Notes: generated by a model not told the origin, from the sequence alone. A DNA stretch of 64,000 nucleotides from an uncultured Eubacteriales bacterium (GCA_949292785.1 CASFBK010000002.1:124001-188000); one strand, 5' to 3'. Shown: positions 26,368-35,993, counted from the stretch's first letter. Made by a program: numbers and translations.

Positions 26368-27456
26368 ATGATTTCAAGTCAGATACTTCAGAATACCATT
26401 GACGGATTAAAGGGAATCACTCGAATGGATTTATGCATTATTGATACGGAAGGAAAGGTGTTGGCGACCACATTCCCGGATGGGGAGAACTATGTGACAG
26501 CAGCCATGGCGTTTGTGGAATCACCGGCAGACAGTCAGGTGGTTCAGGGATGTCAGTTTTTTAAGGTATTTGATGAGCATCAGTTGGAGTATGTATTGCT
26601 TGCCAATGGTGATAGCGAAGATGTATATATGGTGGGCAAGATTGCCAGTTTTCAGATACAGAACCTTCTGGTAGCGTATAAGGAGCGTTTTGACAAGGAC
26701 AACTTTGTGAAGAATCTGTTGTTGGATAATCTGCTTCTGGTAGATATTTACAACCGTGCCAAAAAGCTTCATATTGACACTGAGGCAAGAAGAGTGGTAT
26801 TTATAGTAGAGACAAACCGCGAAAAAGATGGAAATGAACTGGAAAAGGTGAGAAGTCTTTTTGGTGGAAAGTCGAAAGATTTTATTACTGCTGTTGATGA
26901 GAAGAATATTATTGTGGTAAAGGAAGTTTTGGAAAACGAAGGATATAACGAGTTGAACAAGACCGCAGAGGTGATTCTCAATCTCTTCCGTACCAATGAA
27001 GAAGCAGATGTTCATATCGCTTATGGTACGATTGTAAACGAGATTAAAGAAGTTTCCCGTTCCTACAAGGAAGCCCGGATGGCATTAGACGTAGGAAAGA
27101 TTTTCTTTGAAGAGCGTCATGTGGTTGCATATTCTACATTAGGAATCGGTCGTTTGATTTATCAGCTTCCAATTCCGCTATGTAAGATGTTTATCAAAGA
27201 GATTTTTGACGGAAAATCTCCGGATGAATTTGACGAAGAGACACTGACTACGATTAATAAATTCTTTGAAAACAGTTTGAACGTTTCAGAGACTTCCAGA
27301 CAACTGTATATCCATCGTAATACACTGGTATATCGACTGGATAAGCTGCAGAAAAGTACGGGATTGGATCTTCGGGTGTTTGAGGATGCCATTACCTTTA
27401 AGATTGCACTTATGGTAGTAAAATACATGAAGTATATGGAATCTTTGGATTACTAG
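26368..27456 (+). CDS. CdaR/PucR-like transcriptional regulator
   Basis: 362 residues. The C-terminal ~60 residues form the PucR/CdaR-type helix-turn-helix: NVSETSRQLYIHRNTLVYRLDKLQK (about 308-332), preceded by a GGDEF-like/CdaR central region. The N-terminal part (about 1-120) is a sensor-like domain with IDTEGKVLATTFPDGENY. Family members sense sugar diacids or purine-related signals; the ligand here is unknown. The start is set at the ATG with AAAGGAG 8 bases upstream; an in-frame GTG overlaps that site. It precedes ftsE by 17 bases, so it may be co-transcribed with the division genes. Confidence 0.8.
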   Translation: MISSQILQNTIDGLKGITRMDLCIIDTEGKVLATTFPDGENYVTAAMAFVESPADSQVVQGCQFFKVFDEHQLEYVLLANGDSEDVYMVGKIASFQIQNLLVAYKERFDKDNFVKNLLLDNLLLVDIYNRAKKLHIDTEARRVVFIVETNREKDGNELEKVRSLFGGKSKDFITAVDEKNIIVVKEVLENEGYNELNKTAEVILNLFRTNEEADVHIAYGTIVNEIKEVSRSYKEARMALDVGKIFFEERHVVAYSTLGIGRLIYQLPIPLCKMFIKEIFDGKSPDEFDEETLTTINKFFENSLNVSETSRQLYIHRNTLVYRLDKLQKSTGLDLRVFEDAITFKIALMVVKYMKYMESLDY

Positions 27457-27473
27457 TATTTTAGGAGGCTTAC

Positions 27474-28157
27474 ATGATAACACTGGAAAATGTCAGTAAG
27501 GCGTACGCAGCAGGTATTCCTGCATTAAACGACGTCAGTCTGCATATAGAACAGGGTGAGTTTGTCTTTGTGGTAGGAGACAGTGGCTCAGGAAAATCAA
27601 CATTAATTAAATTATTATTAAAGGAACTAGAGCCTACGGATGGCAAAATTGTTATTAACAACCAGGAGCTTGGAAGAATCCGTCATAGAGAGATTCCGAA
27701 GTTTCGAAGAAATATCGGGGTTGTGTTCCAGGACTTCCGTCTGCTGAAGGACAGAAATGTATATGAAAATGTAGCGTTTGCTCAAAGAGTAATCGGAACT
27801 CCGTCCAAGGTAATGAAGCGTAAGGTACCGGCAGTGTTATCTATGGTGGGACTTGCTGCGAAGTATAAGTCATTTCCAAAGCAGATTTCAGGTGGAGAGC
27901 AGCAGCGTGTGGCGATTGCCAGAGCATTGGTCAATGAACCGAAGATTCTTTTGGCAGATGAGCCTACGGGTAATTTGGATGCCCGTAATGCATGGGACAT
28001 TATGAAGCTCTTAGAAGAAATTAACCAGAGGGGAACGACTGTTTTAGTAGTCACACATAATCTGGAAATTGTAAAGGCTATGAAGAAGCGGGTAATTACA
28101 ATGAAGAAAGGCGTCGTCGTCAGCGATGAGCGTATGGGTGACGGGGATGAGAATTAG
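27474..28157 (+). CDS. ftsE: Cell division ATP-binding protein FtsE
   Basis: ATPase of the FtsEX complex, 227 residues, at the cytosolic face of the membrane. Walker A GDSGSGKSTLIKLL (about 36-49), ABC signature ISGGEQQRVAIARAL (about 138-152), Walker B ILLADEPTGNLD (about 158-169) and switch His in VTHNLEI. FtsEX does not transport; it drives conformational activation of a peptidoglycan hydrolase outside the cell. RBS TAGGAGG. Overlaps ftsX. Confidence 0.96.
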   Translation: MITLENVSKAYAAGIPALNDVSLHIEQGEFVFVVGDSGSGKSTLIKLLLKELEPTDGKIVINNQELGRIRHREIPKFRRNIGVVFQDFRLLKDRNVYENVAFAQRVIGTPSKVMKRKVPAVLSMVGLAAKYKSFPKQISGGEQQRVAIARALVNEPKILLADEPTGNLDARNAWDIMKLLEEINQRGTTVLVVTHNLEIVKAMKKRVITMKKGVVVSDERMGDGDEN

Positions 28158-29055
28158 TACATTTGCATATACCGTAAAACAGGGTATTAAGAATATCTGG
28201 AGAAATAAAATGTTTTCTCTGGCATCCATAGCAACTATGTCGGCATGTATTTTCCTGTTTGGATTATTTTTCTCCATTGTGGTGAACTTTCAGAGTATTG
28301 TAAAGGAAGCAGAGTCAGGAGTTGCAGTTACGGTATTCTTTGATGAAGGCTTAGAGCAGGACAAGATTGACAGTATTGGAGCAGAGATAGACAAGCGTGT
28401 AGAGGTATCCGAGAAAAAGTTTGTATCAGCAGAAGAAGCATGGGAAGGTTTTCAGAAGGATTACTTTAAGGGAAATGAAGATATGGCAGCAGGATTCGTA
28501 AATGATAATCCGCTGGCAAATTCTGCGCACTATGAGATTTATATGAATGACATTTCCATGCAGCAGTCGTTAGTTACTTATCTGCAATCCTTAGATGGCG
28601 TAAGAGAGGTAAAAAGTTCGGATGTAGCAGCAAATACCCTTTCAGACTTCAATCGTTTGCTGGGATATATTTCAGCGGGTATCATTTTGATTCTTCTTTG
28701 CGTTGCCGTGTTCCTGATTAGTAACACGGTTACAGTAGGTATTGCAGTGCGTCGGGAAGAGATTGCAATTATGAAGCTCATTGGTGCAACAGACTATTTT
28801 GTGCGGGCGCCATTCATTGTAGAAGGAATTTTGATTGGACTTATCGGTTCTGCACTGCCCCTTGGCGTTTTGTATGTGATGTATCGAAATATTATTGGAT
28901 ATATCGGGGAAAAGTTCCAGTGGCTCAGCGGAATCATGAATTTCCTTCCGGTGGATACGGTATTTTCTACCCTGGTACCGGTTGGACTGCTTTTAGGCGT
29001 AGGTATCGGATTCTTAGGAAGCCGTTTTACCATAAGAAAACATCTGAAGGTATAA
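28147..29055 (+). CDS. ftsX: Cell division protein FtsX
   Basis: Membrane partner of FtsE, 302 residues. One membrane segment near the N-terminus (about 22-45), an extracellular loop (about 50-165) that in other bacteria binds the hydrolase or its activator, then three segments at the C-terminus with the typical NTVTVGIAVRREEIAIMKLIGAT stretch split across the membrane. Start chosen as MRISTFAYTVKQGIKNIWRNK, the usual FtsX beginning; an ATG 21 bases upstream is possible. Overlaps ftsE by 11 bases. Confidence 0.95.
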   Translation: MRISTFAYTVKQGIKNIWRNKMFSLASIATMSACIFLFGLFFSIVVNFQSIVKEAESGVAVTVFFDEGLEQDKIDSIGAEIDKRVEVSEKKFVSAEEAWEGFQKDYFKGNEDMAAGFVNDNPLANSAHYEIYMNDISMQQSLVTYLQSLDGVREVKSSDVAANTLSDFNRLLGYISAGIILILLCVAVFLISNTVTVGIAVRREEIAIMKLIGATDYFVRAPFIVEGILIGLIGSALPLGVLYVMYRNIIGYIGEKFQWLSGIMNFLPVDTVFSTLVPVGLLLGVGIGFLGSRFTIRKHLKV

Positions 29056-29065
29056 AAAGAGAAAG

Positions 29066-29090
29066 ACTCGGCGGTGGGTAACTGCCGAGT
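29066..29090 (+). terminator. Hairpin between ftsX and the M23 gene
   Basis: ACTCGGCGGT-GGGTA-ACTGCCGAGT followed by TATTTT. A 10-bp stem but only a weak T-tract, so it may attenuate rather than stop transcription. Confidence 0.5.
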
Positions 29091-29124
29091 TATTTTGAAT
29101 TTAATTTCGAATGAGGAGCGTTAT

Positions 29125-30414
29125 ATGAAAAGAAAAGAGAAAAGATGGACACATGCCACTGTGCTTGCTATGGGAATGGCGGTTTTACTTGCTTTTGCCG
29201 GAATCGGAAATGCAGCAGCCAAAGGGTTATCGGAGGCGCAGGAAGAAAAAGAAAGCTTAGAGCAGGAGTTAAAAGAGGCGCAGGAAATGATTGACAGCCT
29301 CAATGACTCCAAGGAAGATTTAGAAGAGGTGGTGAAGGAATTAGACACCAAGCTTCAGACGATTTCCAGACAGATTTCTGATTTGGAAAATCAGCTGAAA
29401 GAAAAACAGGATTCTGTGGACCTGACGGAAGAAGAACTTGCGGCAGCAGAAGAAGACCGTCAGAAACAGTATGAGGACATGAAACTGCGCATACAGTTTA
29501 TGTATGAGAATCAAAGCTCTGCAACCTTAACCAAGCTGTTGTCGGCAGGAAGCATTGCAGAATTTTTAAATAGTGCGGAATATATTTCACAGATTTCACA
29601 ATATGATCGCAAAATGCTGTTAAAATATGAAGAGACCGTGGAAAATATTGCTAAAATGGAAGAAACACTGAAAACAGAAATCAGTGAACTAGAAGCCATG
29701 AAACAGCAGGTGGAGGAAGAACAAAAGGCAGTAGCTGCACTGGTACAGCAAAAGGAAGCAAAGCTTGCCCAGACCGAAGGAGAGATTGTAGACGCACAGC
29801 AGCTTGCAGCGGCATATGAAGCGGAAATCCAGGCCCAGAATGAGATTATTGCCCAGATTCAGGCTGCCGAGGAGGAGCGTATCAGACAAGAGCAGGAAGC
29901 CCAGAACACAGCTCAGAATAATCAGGAAAATAACGAGAATGAAAATGGCAATAATAATTCTGACAATAATTCTGGAAATAACAATGGTGACAGTAATGAG
30001 GGCGGCACTACAACCAAGCCTACGGTATCAGCATTTACCTGGCCCTGCCCCTCTTCTACAAGAATAACCAGTGACTATGGTCCAAGAGAGTCTCCGACAG
30101 CAGGGGCATCAAGCAATCACAAGGGAATTGATATCGGTGCGGCTTATGGAGCAGATATTGTTGCTGCAGCAGACGGAACGGTGGTGTTTGCAGGATACTC
30201 CAGTTCTGCTGGAAATTATGTGACCATAGACCATGGCGGTGGATTATACACCGTATATATGCATTGCTCTTCCTTAGTAGTATCTAAGGGACAGTCTGTT
30301 TCCAGAGGACAGGTAATTGCAAAGGTAGGAAGTACCGGAATCTCTACCGGAAATCATCTCCATTTTGGTGTAAGTTTGAATGGAAGCTATGTTAATCCAT
30401 GGAACTATTTATAA
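29125..30414 (+). CDS. Coiled-coil M23 peptidase, EnvC/PcsB-like FtsEX partner
   Basis: 429 residues: signal peptide (about 1-31), long coiled coil (about 33-245, heptad-rich ELKEAQEMIDSLNDSKEDL type), Asn/Gly-rich linker (about 275-315) and a LytM/M23 zinc peptidase (about 325-429) with RITSDYGPRESP, SSNHKGIDIG (first ligands) and GNHLHFGVSL (HxH). The coiled coil plus LytM layout is that of EnvC in Proteobacteria, while PcsB plays the same role in streptococci with a CHAP domain; all are controlled by FtsEX. Position right after ftsEX supports the same role. Start set by GAGGAG at 29113. Confidence 0.9.
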   Translation: MKRKEKRWTHATVLAMGMAVLLAFAGIGNAAAKGLSEAQEEKESLEQELKEAQEMIDSLNDSKEDLEEVVKELDTKLQTISRQISDLENQLKEKQDSVDLTEEELAAAEEDRQKQYEDMKLRIQFMYENQSSATLTKLLSAGSIAEFLNSAEYISQISQYDRKMLLKYEETVENIAKMEETLKTEISELEAMKQQVEEEQKAVAALVQQKEAKLAQTEGEIVDAQQLAAAYEAEIQAQNEIIAQIQAAEEERIRQEQEAQNTAQNNQENNENENGNNNSDNNSGNNNGDSNEGGTTTKPTVSAFTWPCPSSTRITSDYGPRESPTAGASSNHKGIDIGAAYGADIVAAADGTVVFAGYSSSAGNYVTIDHGGGLYTVYMHCSSLVVSKGQSVSRGQVIAKVGSTGISTGNHLHFGVSLNGSYVNPWNYL

Positions 30415-30460
30415 GCGAAATGCTGCCAGATTGGTAAAGTAAAAGGAAAAGAGGAGAAGT

Positions 30461-31762
30461 ATGGAAACACAGAATTTTCAACCGGAACAGGAAAATATCA
30501 AACAGAAATCAGATAAATCTGAATTTCGAAGAGGAATAGCGGCAGGAATGTTTGGAATGCTCCTGATAGTAGTGATTGCTGCGACAATAATCGGAGTATT
30601 CTGGAAAAAGGATGTACTGCAGGAAAAAATCAGCGAAGCAGGCAGTGAGGAAAGCACGCAGGAGAGTACCAAGGATACCATTTCCAGCAGCGAGGTGGAA
30701 AAAAAGGCAGGAACGATTGCTGATATATTAGACCAGTATTATTATGAGGATATTGATGAAGATGCGTTAGTAGACGGTATGTATGCCGGAATGGTAGACG
30801 GTGTGGGTGACCCTTATACCTGTTATTATTCGGCGGAGGAATACAGCTCCCTGATGGAGACGACCAGCGGAACTTACTATGGAATCGGCGCAGTTCTGAC
30901 ACAGGATGCCGAGACCAATGTGGTTACGATTCTTCATGTTTATTCAGGAACTCCGGCAGAAGAAGCAGGCGTAAAAGATGGTGATATCATTGTAAAAGTG
31001 GATGATGTGGAAGGAAACAGCATGGAGCTGTCCGAACTGGTAAAACACATCAAAGGAGAGGAAGGAACTACGGTACATCTGCAGCTGTTGCGGGAAGGGG
31101 AAGAGGATTATCTGGACTTTGATGTGGAGCGCCGTCAGGTTGAAATTCCAACGGTAGAGTATCAGATGCTGGAAGGAAAGATAGGATTGATTCAGATTTC
31201 TGAATTTTCCGATAACACACCGGAGCAGTTTGATGCGGCAATCAAGGATTTGCAAGGGCAGGGAATGGAAGCTATGATTGTGGACCTGCGTAATAATCCA
31301 GGTGGTGTGCTTCAGGCAGTATGCTCCATGTTAGACGAGATTTTGCCGGAGGGAACCATTGTATACACGGAAGATAAATATGGAAACCGTTCAGATTATG
31401 ATTCTGACGAAGCTTGTCTGGACATTCCGATGGCAGTTCTGATTAATGAGAACAGCGCCAGTGCTTCGGAGATTTTTGCAGGAGCAATCAAGGACTATAA
31501 GTATGGAACCTTAATTGGAACGACTTCCTTTGGAAAAGGAATTGTGCAGAGTATCATTCCTTTGGAGGATGGAAGTGCAGTAAAGGTTACTATGGCAAAA
31601 TATTTTACTCCCAACGGAAATTATATTCATGAAAAGGGAATCGAACCGGATATTACGTTGGAATATGAATACCTGGGAGATAAAGATGCAGATTATGAGC
31701 CGATGCAGGATAATCAGGTATTAAAGGCGATTGAGGTATTAGGCAATTCAACAAATGAATAA
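30461..31762 (+). CDS. S41 family C-terminal processing peptidase (CtpA-like)
   Basis: 433 residues: cytosolic Lys-rich tail, one membrane anchor (about 27-48), a PDZ domain (about 140-215, with TPAEEAGVKDGDIIVKVDDV) and the S41 protease core. The catalytic dyad is seen as Ser in NENSASASEIFAGAIKDY and Lys in TSFGKGIVQS (about 325-365). Such proteases trim extracytoplasmic substrates, including cell-wall hydrolases. It directly follows the M23 gene, as in many Firmicutes where ftsEX, an M23 peptidase and a Ctp are linked. Confidence 0.93.
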   Translation: METQNFQPEQENIKQKSDKSEFRRGIAAGMFGMLLIVVIAATIIGVFWKKDVLQEKISEAGSEESTQESTKDTISSSEVEKKAGTIADILDQYYYEDIDEDALVDGMYAGMVDGVGDPYTCYYSAEEYSSLMETTSGTYYGIGAVLTQDAETNVVTILHVYSGTPAEEAGVKDGDIIVKVDDVEGNSMELSELVKHIKGEEGTTVHLQLLREGEEDYLDFDVERRQVEIPTVEYQMLEGKIGLIQISEFSDNTPEQFDAAIKDLQGQGMEAMIVDLRNNPGGVLQAVCSMLDEILPEGTIVYTEDKYGNRSDYDSDEACLDIPMAVLINENSASASEIFAGAIKDYKYGTLIGTTSFGKGIVQSIIPLEDGSAVKVTMAKYFTPNGNYIHEKGIEPDITLEYEYLGDKDADYEPMQDNQVLKAIEVLGNSTNE

Positions 31763-31793
31763 AAAACATCAATATTAAATTAAAAAATATCAA

Positions 31794-31822
31794 TTGACTT
31801 TTTGGAAACGCAGTGATATATT
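31794..31822 (+). promoter_or_regulatory. Promoter of the cstA T-box leader
   Basis: TTGACT (31794-31799), 17-base spacer, TATATT (31817-31822). It leads straight into the T-box leader. Confidence 0.6.
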
Positions 31823-31834
31823 TTTTCTCAAACA

Positions 31835-32170
31835 GAAAGTCAAATGCGATGAACAGGCATACGAACCATAAGAAATTTCTTTCAGAGAGCTGTCGGAAGG
31901 TGTGAGACAGTAGAAAGCTTTTGGCGACATCCCCTGCAAGCAGTACACTGAAACAGTAGATGACAGATAAGAAATAAGAGGCAGAAGTTGAGATACTGGA
32001 TTAAGTTTCACCGGAGTCCCACCGTTACAGGGGAGCTTATTTATCTGACTGTGGTTGTTGGAAGATAAGGCAGAGTGGTCATGTCGGCATGGCAAGCAAA
32101 GTGGTAACGCGGAAGAATTAATAGAGCTTTCGTCTTTGGTAATGATACTAGAGACGGAAGCTTTTTTATT
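31835..32170 (+). ncRNA. T-box leader upstream of cstA
   Basis: Hallmarks in order: stem I text with AGAGAGCTGTCGG and the later ACTGAAACAGTAG segment, the T-box AAAGTGGTAACGCGG (32099-32112 region; variant of AGGGTGGTACCGCG), then a terminator with arms GAGCTTTCGTCTTT and AGAGACGGAAGCTTTTTT (32124-32168). Uncharged tRNA pairing would favour the antiterminator and read-through. I could not assign the specifier codon by eye. This leader fills most of the 504-base gap. Confidence 0.85.
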
Positions 32171-32173
32171 TTT

Positions 32174-32210
32174 TATATGAGGAAATTGCATTGCAATTTT
32201 CTATCATATA
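32174..32210 (+). repeat. Hairpin between the T-box terminator and cstA
   Basis: TATATGA (32174-32180) pairs with TCATATA (32204-32210) and AAATTGCA with TGCAATTT inside. No U-tract follows; a 5' mRNA structure rather than a terminator. Confidence 0.45.
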
Positions 32211-32266
32211 AAAAACGTTCTGCTAAGTTGCAAAAGATTTTCTGTAAAATAAAAGGAGTGGATATT

Positions 32267-33979
32267 ATGAATGGTTTAGTAATTGTTTTGATTGCAATCG
32301 TAGTTCTGGGAGCCGCTTATCTGTTGTATGGAAGATGGCTTGCGAAAAAGTGGGGAATTGACCCTAATGCAGAAACACCTGCCGTAAAGTATGAAGATGG
32401 ACAGGATTTTGTACCATCCTCTAAGTTTACAGTGTTTTCCCATCAGTTTTCTTCGATTGCCGGAGCGGCGCCTGTAGTTGGTCCGATTACGGCATGTGTG
32501 TTTGGATGGGTGCCGGCATTTCTGTGGATTTTGGTGGGAGGTATTTTCTTCGGTGCGGTACAGGATTTTGGAGCCCTTTATGCATCCGTAAAAAATGAAG
32601 GAAAATCCATGGGAATGATTATCGAAAAGTATATCGGAAAAATGGGAAGAAAGCTTTTCATGCTGTTCTGTTGGTTATTTACCCTGTTAGTAATCGCAGC
32701 CTTTGCCGATATGGTAGCAGGTACCTTTGATGCATTTCCGGTAGACGCGGCTGGGAAAGCGGCAGCAGAGCCTGTATTTGCAAACGGTGCAGCAGCTTCT
32801 GTATCCATGCTGTTTATTTTGGTAGCGGTAATCATGGGACTGATACTGAAAAAGATACCTAATATGAATGAAATCGTAAAGGGAATCCTTGCAGTTGTAT
32901 TTATTGTAGTCATGTTTGCAGTGGGAATGAAGCTTCCGATTTACGCAGATAAAAATACATGGATTTATATTACAATGGCTTATCTGTTTCTGGCATCTGT
33001 GCTTCCTATGTGGTTATTGATGCAACCTAGAGACTACATGACAACCTTTATGCTTCTGGGTATGCTTATTGGAGCGGTTGTAGGTGTGCTTGTGGCTCAT
33101 CCGGATATGAATCTGAATGCGTTTAATGGCTTTACACTGGTAGCAGCGGATGGAAGTAAGTCTTATCTGTTTCCGACCTTGTTTGTTACCATTGCCTGCG
33201 GTGCGGTATCCGGTTTCCACAGCTTGGTTTCCTCCGGAACCTCCTCTAAAACAATCCGTAATGAGAAGGATATGCCTGCAGTCGGATATGGCGCTATGGT
33301 AGTAGAATCTTTACTGGCTGTTATTGCACTGGTAGTAGTTGGTGCAGTTGCAGTAAATGGAACAAAACCGGAAGGAACACCTTTCGCACTCTTTTCTGCC
33401 GGCGTGGCAGGATTTTTGGAACGCCTTGGTGTGCCTGTTGTAGTAGCCACCGTGTTTATGACGATGTGTGTATCTGCACTGGCATTGACTTCTCTGGATT
33501 CTGTAGCAAGAATCGGAAGAATGTCTTTCCAGGAATTGTTTTACGAAGATACCACCGATCCTTCCAAAATGGGACCGGTACGCAGAATTTTAACAAATAA
33601 ATACTTTGCAACAGTAGTTACACTGTTCTTTGGATGGTTGTTATGCCTTGGTGGATATAGTAATGTATGGCCGCTGTTTGGAGCAACAAACCAGTTGCTT
33701 GCCGCACTGGTACTGATTACGGTTGCCGTATTTTTAAAGACAACAGGTCGTACCGGCTGGACCTTATACGCGCCAATGTTTGTTATGCTGGCTGTTACCT
33801 TTACCGCATTGGTACAGAAGGTGATTGCTGTTATCAGAAATGTGGCAAATGGAAGCGCAACCTTCCTGGTGGATGGTTTACAGTTAATTGTAGCGGTACT
33901 TTTGATGATACTTGGTGTGCTGGTTGCTGCAAGCTGCCTTAAGAAGCTGTTTGGAAAGAACGAGCCGCAGAAAGCATAA
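32267..33979 (+). CDS. cstA: Carbon starvation protein CstA family transporter
   Basis: 570-residue polytopic membrane protein with about 15-16 hydrophobic segments. The CstA pattern is clear: LLYGRWLAKKWGIDP after the first segment, FSSIAGAAPVVGPI (about 62-75), GAVQDFGALYASVKNEG and SGFHSLVSSGTSSKTI. E. coli CstA and its paralogue BtsT import peptides and pyruvate. Control by a T-box would tie its expression to amino-acid shortage, fitting a peptide or amino-acid-related substrate. Start at the ATG after AAAAGGAG. Confidence 0.9.
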   Translation: MNGLVIVLIAIVVLGAAYLLYGRWLAKKWGIDPNAETPAVKYEDGQDFVPSSKFTVFSHQFSSIAGAAPVVGPITACVFGWVPAFLWILVGGIFFGAVQDFGALYASVKNEGKSMGMIIEKYIGKMGRKLFMLFCWLFTLLVIAAFADMVAGTFDAFPVDAAGKAAAEPVFANGAAASVSMLFILVAVIMGLILKKIPNMNEIVKGILAVVFIVVMFAVGMKLPIYADKNTWIYITMAYLFLASVLPMWLLMQPRDYMTTFMLLGMLIGAVVGVLVAHPDMNLNAFNGFTLVAADGSKSYLFPTLFVTIACGAVSGFHSLVSSGTSSKTIRNEKDMPAVGYGAMVVESLLAVIALVVVGAVAVNGTKPEGTPFALFSAGVAGFLERLGVPVVVATVFMTMCVSALALTSLDSVARIGRMSFQELFYEDTTDPSKMGPVRRILTNKYFATVVTLFFGWLLCLGGYSNVWPLFGATNQLLAALVLITVAVFLKTTGRTGWTLYAPMFVMLAVTFTALVQKVIAVIRNVANGSATFLVDGLQLIVAVLLMILGVLVAASCLKKLFGKNEPQKA

Positions 33980-33992
33980 ATTACATAGCAGG

Positions 33993-34029
33993 AAAAGCAT
34001 TTTCACATTAATGTGAAGATGCTTTTTTT
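33993..34029 (+). terminator. cstA terminator
   Basis: AAAAGCATTTTCACAT-TA-ATGTGAAGATGCTTTTTTT, a long stem with one G-U type position. Confidence 0.88.
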
Positions 34030-34076
34030 AATTTCTTCTATTTTACTAGGTTTTTATATGAAATAATAAAAGTATG

Positions 34077-34085
34077 TGATATAAT
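34077..34085 (+). promoter_or_regulatory. Extended -10 promoter for the chemoreceptor
   Basis: TGATATAAT: a perfect TATAAT (34080-34085) with the TGn extension. No good -35 is seen. Confidence 0.5.
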
Positions 34086-34140
34086 AAAGAAGGTAACGAA
34101 CAAAAGATGGCATTCAGAAAAGAAAGAATAGGGAAAAATC

Positions 34141-35661
34141 ATGGAAAAACAAATGAAAACAACAAGAAAGGTAAGGCAATTTGGCAGCAAGGCTGCGCAG
34201 ACGCAGAAAGTAAACAATTTTTTGACAATAGGAATGACCGTTTTCTATTTGATTGTATTGTTGAATGTTTATATGGCATATCAATCAGGAATACGTTCTG
34301 CGGGCTATACTAGCATGATATTTGTTTTAGTAGCGATTATTGTGTTAATAAACTGGATTGGATATATCAGAAAGCCTTCTGGCGACAACCTTAAGATAGT
34401 GGCGTTAGCGGGACTTTGTGTAGTAGACTTTTTTATCACGTTTGCATTTGACAGTCAGTATCTGAAGTACATGGTACTGATTCCGTTTATTGGTGTGATA
34501 TTGTATTATCGGGAAAAGGTTGTAATAGGATTTTCTATTATTATGTGTATTATTAATACAATTAGTACGGTGAATTATATTATTCAGGCACAGCTTACCG
34601 GTGCAGACATAATGGAAAGCGTTATGTGCTTGATAACAATTATAGTTCTTCTTGGTATTGCTTCCTATTCAACCTATATTGGACATCGGTTCAATCATGA
34701 TACGCTCTATAACCTCCAGGATGAAAGAGCGGCTCAGAATGAGATGATGGAAAATGTTCTGAATACTGCAAGCAGAGTAAGAACGGAAGCCTTAAAGGCA
34801 AGTGAAGTAGTGGATAGCCTTGATAGTTCCACAGATGTGGTAAATACAGCGGTTTCAGAGATTTCACAGAGTACCTTAAGTACCGCGGAAAATATTCAGG
34901 AACAGACGATTATGACACAGGCAATTCAGAATGCGATTGATAAGACAATCGAGTGTTCTAATCATATGGTCGAGGTTGCAGCAGCTTCAAGTAAAGCAGT
35001 TGCGGACAATCTTGAGGTGATGAATAATATAAGACAACAGTCTAAGTCGATTGCAGATACCAATAAGGATGTAGCGGAAACAATGGGAAGACTACAGGAA
35101 AAGACCGAGCAGGTGAGAAATATTGCAGATGTTATTTTCAATATTTCTAGTCAGACCAATTTACTGGCATTAAATGCCTCCATTGAAAGTGCAAGAGCAG
35201 GTGAGGCAGGAAAAGGATTTGCTGTAGTTGCGGATCAGATTCGAAACCTTGCAGAAGAAACCAGAAAAGAAACAGAGAATATTGCAAAGATTTTAGAAGA
35301 GTTAAATATCAATGCATCTGAGGCAAAGCAGGCAGTGGATAATTCTGCCACAGCTACGGATTATCAGGATAAGCTGATTGAGAGTGCATCTGCCGGTTTT
35401 GAGAATATTAACGATAATGCAAATAAGCTGACGGAAGATATCAAAGAGGTAGAGCGAATGTTAGCAGACTTATCTACATCGAATGGTAATATTGTAAACA
35501 GTGTGACCCAGTTGTCAGCGGCAACAGAAGAAGTGACCGCAAGTTCACAGCAGGCGCAGGAAATCAGCGAGCAGAATAAGGAAGAGGCAGACAGAGCAAA
35601 GAATGCGCTGGATAATGTAATAGAGATTTCTCATGAGCTTGACCGATATATGGAAAAGTAA
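34141..35661 (+). CDS. Methyl-accepting chemotaxis protein
   Basis: 506 residues. Residues about 20-185 hold six hydrophobic segments in place of the usual periplasmic sensor, so the signal is probably read within or near the membrane; no HAMP domain is obvious. Residues about 195-500 form the long helical signalling hairpin with the highly conserved tip [21 protein letters not shown] then [16 protein letters not shown], which contacts CheA and CheW. No che genes are in this window, so it feeds a system encoded elsewhere. Ligand unknown. Confidence 0.92.
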   Translation: MEKQMKTTRKVRQFGSKAAQTQKVNNFLTIGMTVFYLIVLLNVYMAYQSGIRSAGYTSMIFVLVAIIVLINWIGYIRKPSGDNLKIVALAGLCVVDFFITFAFDSQYLKYMVLIPFIGVILYYREKVVIGFSIIMCIINTISTVNYIIQAQLTGADIMESVMCLITIIVLLGIASYSTYIGHRFNHDTLYNLQDERAAQNEMMENVLNTASRVRTEALKASEVVDSLDSSTDVVNTAVSEISQSTLSTAENIQEQTIMTQAIQNAIDKTIECSNHMVEVAAASSKAVADNLEVMNNIRQQSKSIADTNKDVAETMGRLQEKTEQVRNIADVIFNISSQTNLLALNASIESARAGEAGKGFAVVADQIRNLAEETRKETENIAKILEELNINASEAKQAVDNSATATDYQDKLIESASAGFENINDNANKLTEDIKEVERMLADLSTSNGNIVNSVTQLSAATEEVTASSQQAQEISEQNKEEADRAKNALDNVIEISHELDRYMEK

Positions 35662-35673
35662 GCATGAGAGAAG

Positions 35674-35712
35674 AGAAAGGGAATGTTGGTGATGACTGAC
35701 ATTCTCTTTTGA
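35674..35712 (+). terminator. Chemoreceptor gene terminator
   Basis: AAAGGGAATGT (35676-35686) pairs with ACATTCTCTTT (35699-35709), followed by TTTG. Confidence 0.75.
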
Positions 35713-35825
35713 TTTATGGAAAACTGTTCCGGGAGATTTTGGGCTTGTATAATTGAGCAGGAAATGCGATAAGCTATGAGGGAGAGTTCAAAAAATGGGA
35801 ACAGCAGAGAGAAAGGGCGGAAGAA

Positions 35826-35993
35826 TTGAACGAAGAAAAGAAATGCAGTTGCCGTTATCGAAATTGTAAGAGGCATGGAAAGTGTGAGGAATGTATCACA
35901 CATCATAAAAAACATCCGAAACACCCATTGCCAGCCTGTCAGAGAAGAAAGAACAGAGGACAGTCAGCATCAAATTTTTGGGGAAGAGATTGA
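35826..35993 (+). CDS. Small Cys-rich protein (DUF6485-like)
   Basis: 55 residues starting at TTG: text CSCRYRNCKRHGKCEECITH followed by a His/Lys stretch and LPACQR. The spacing CxC-x4-C-x3-HGxC-x2-C-x3-H ... PAC resembles a family of small Cys-rich proteins of Clostridia (DUF6485 type) that look like metal binders. Function unknown. An AGGGCGG site lies about 6 bases upstream and no ATG is in frame. Its stop codon overlaps the -35 of the thiamine promoter. Confidence 0.65.
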   Translation: MNEEKKCSCRYRNCKRHGKCEECITHHKKHPKHPLPACQRRKNRGQSASNFWGRD

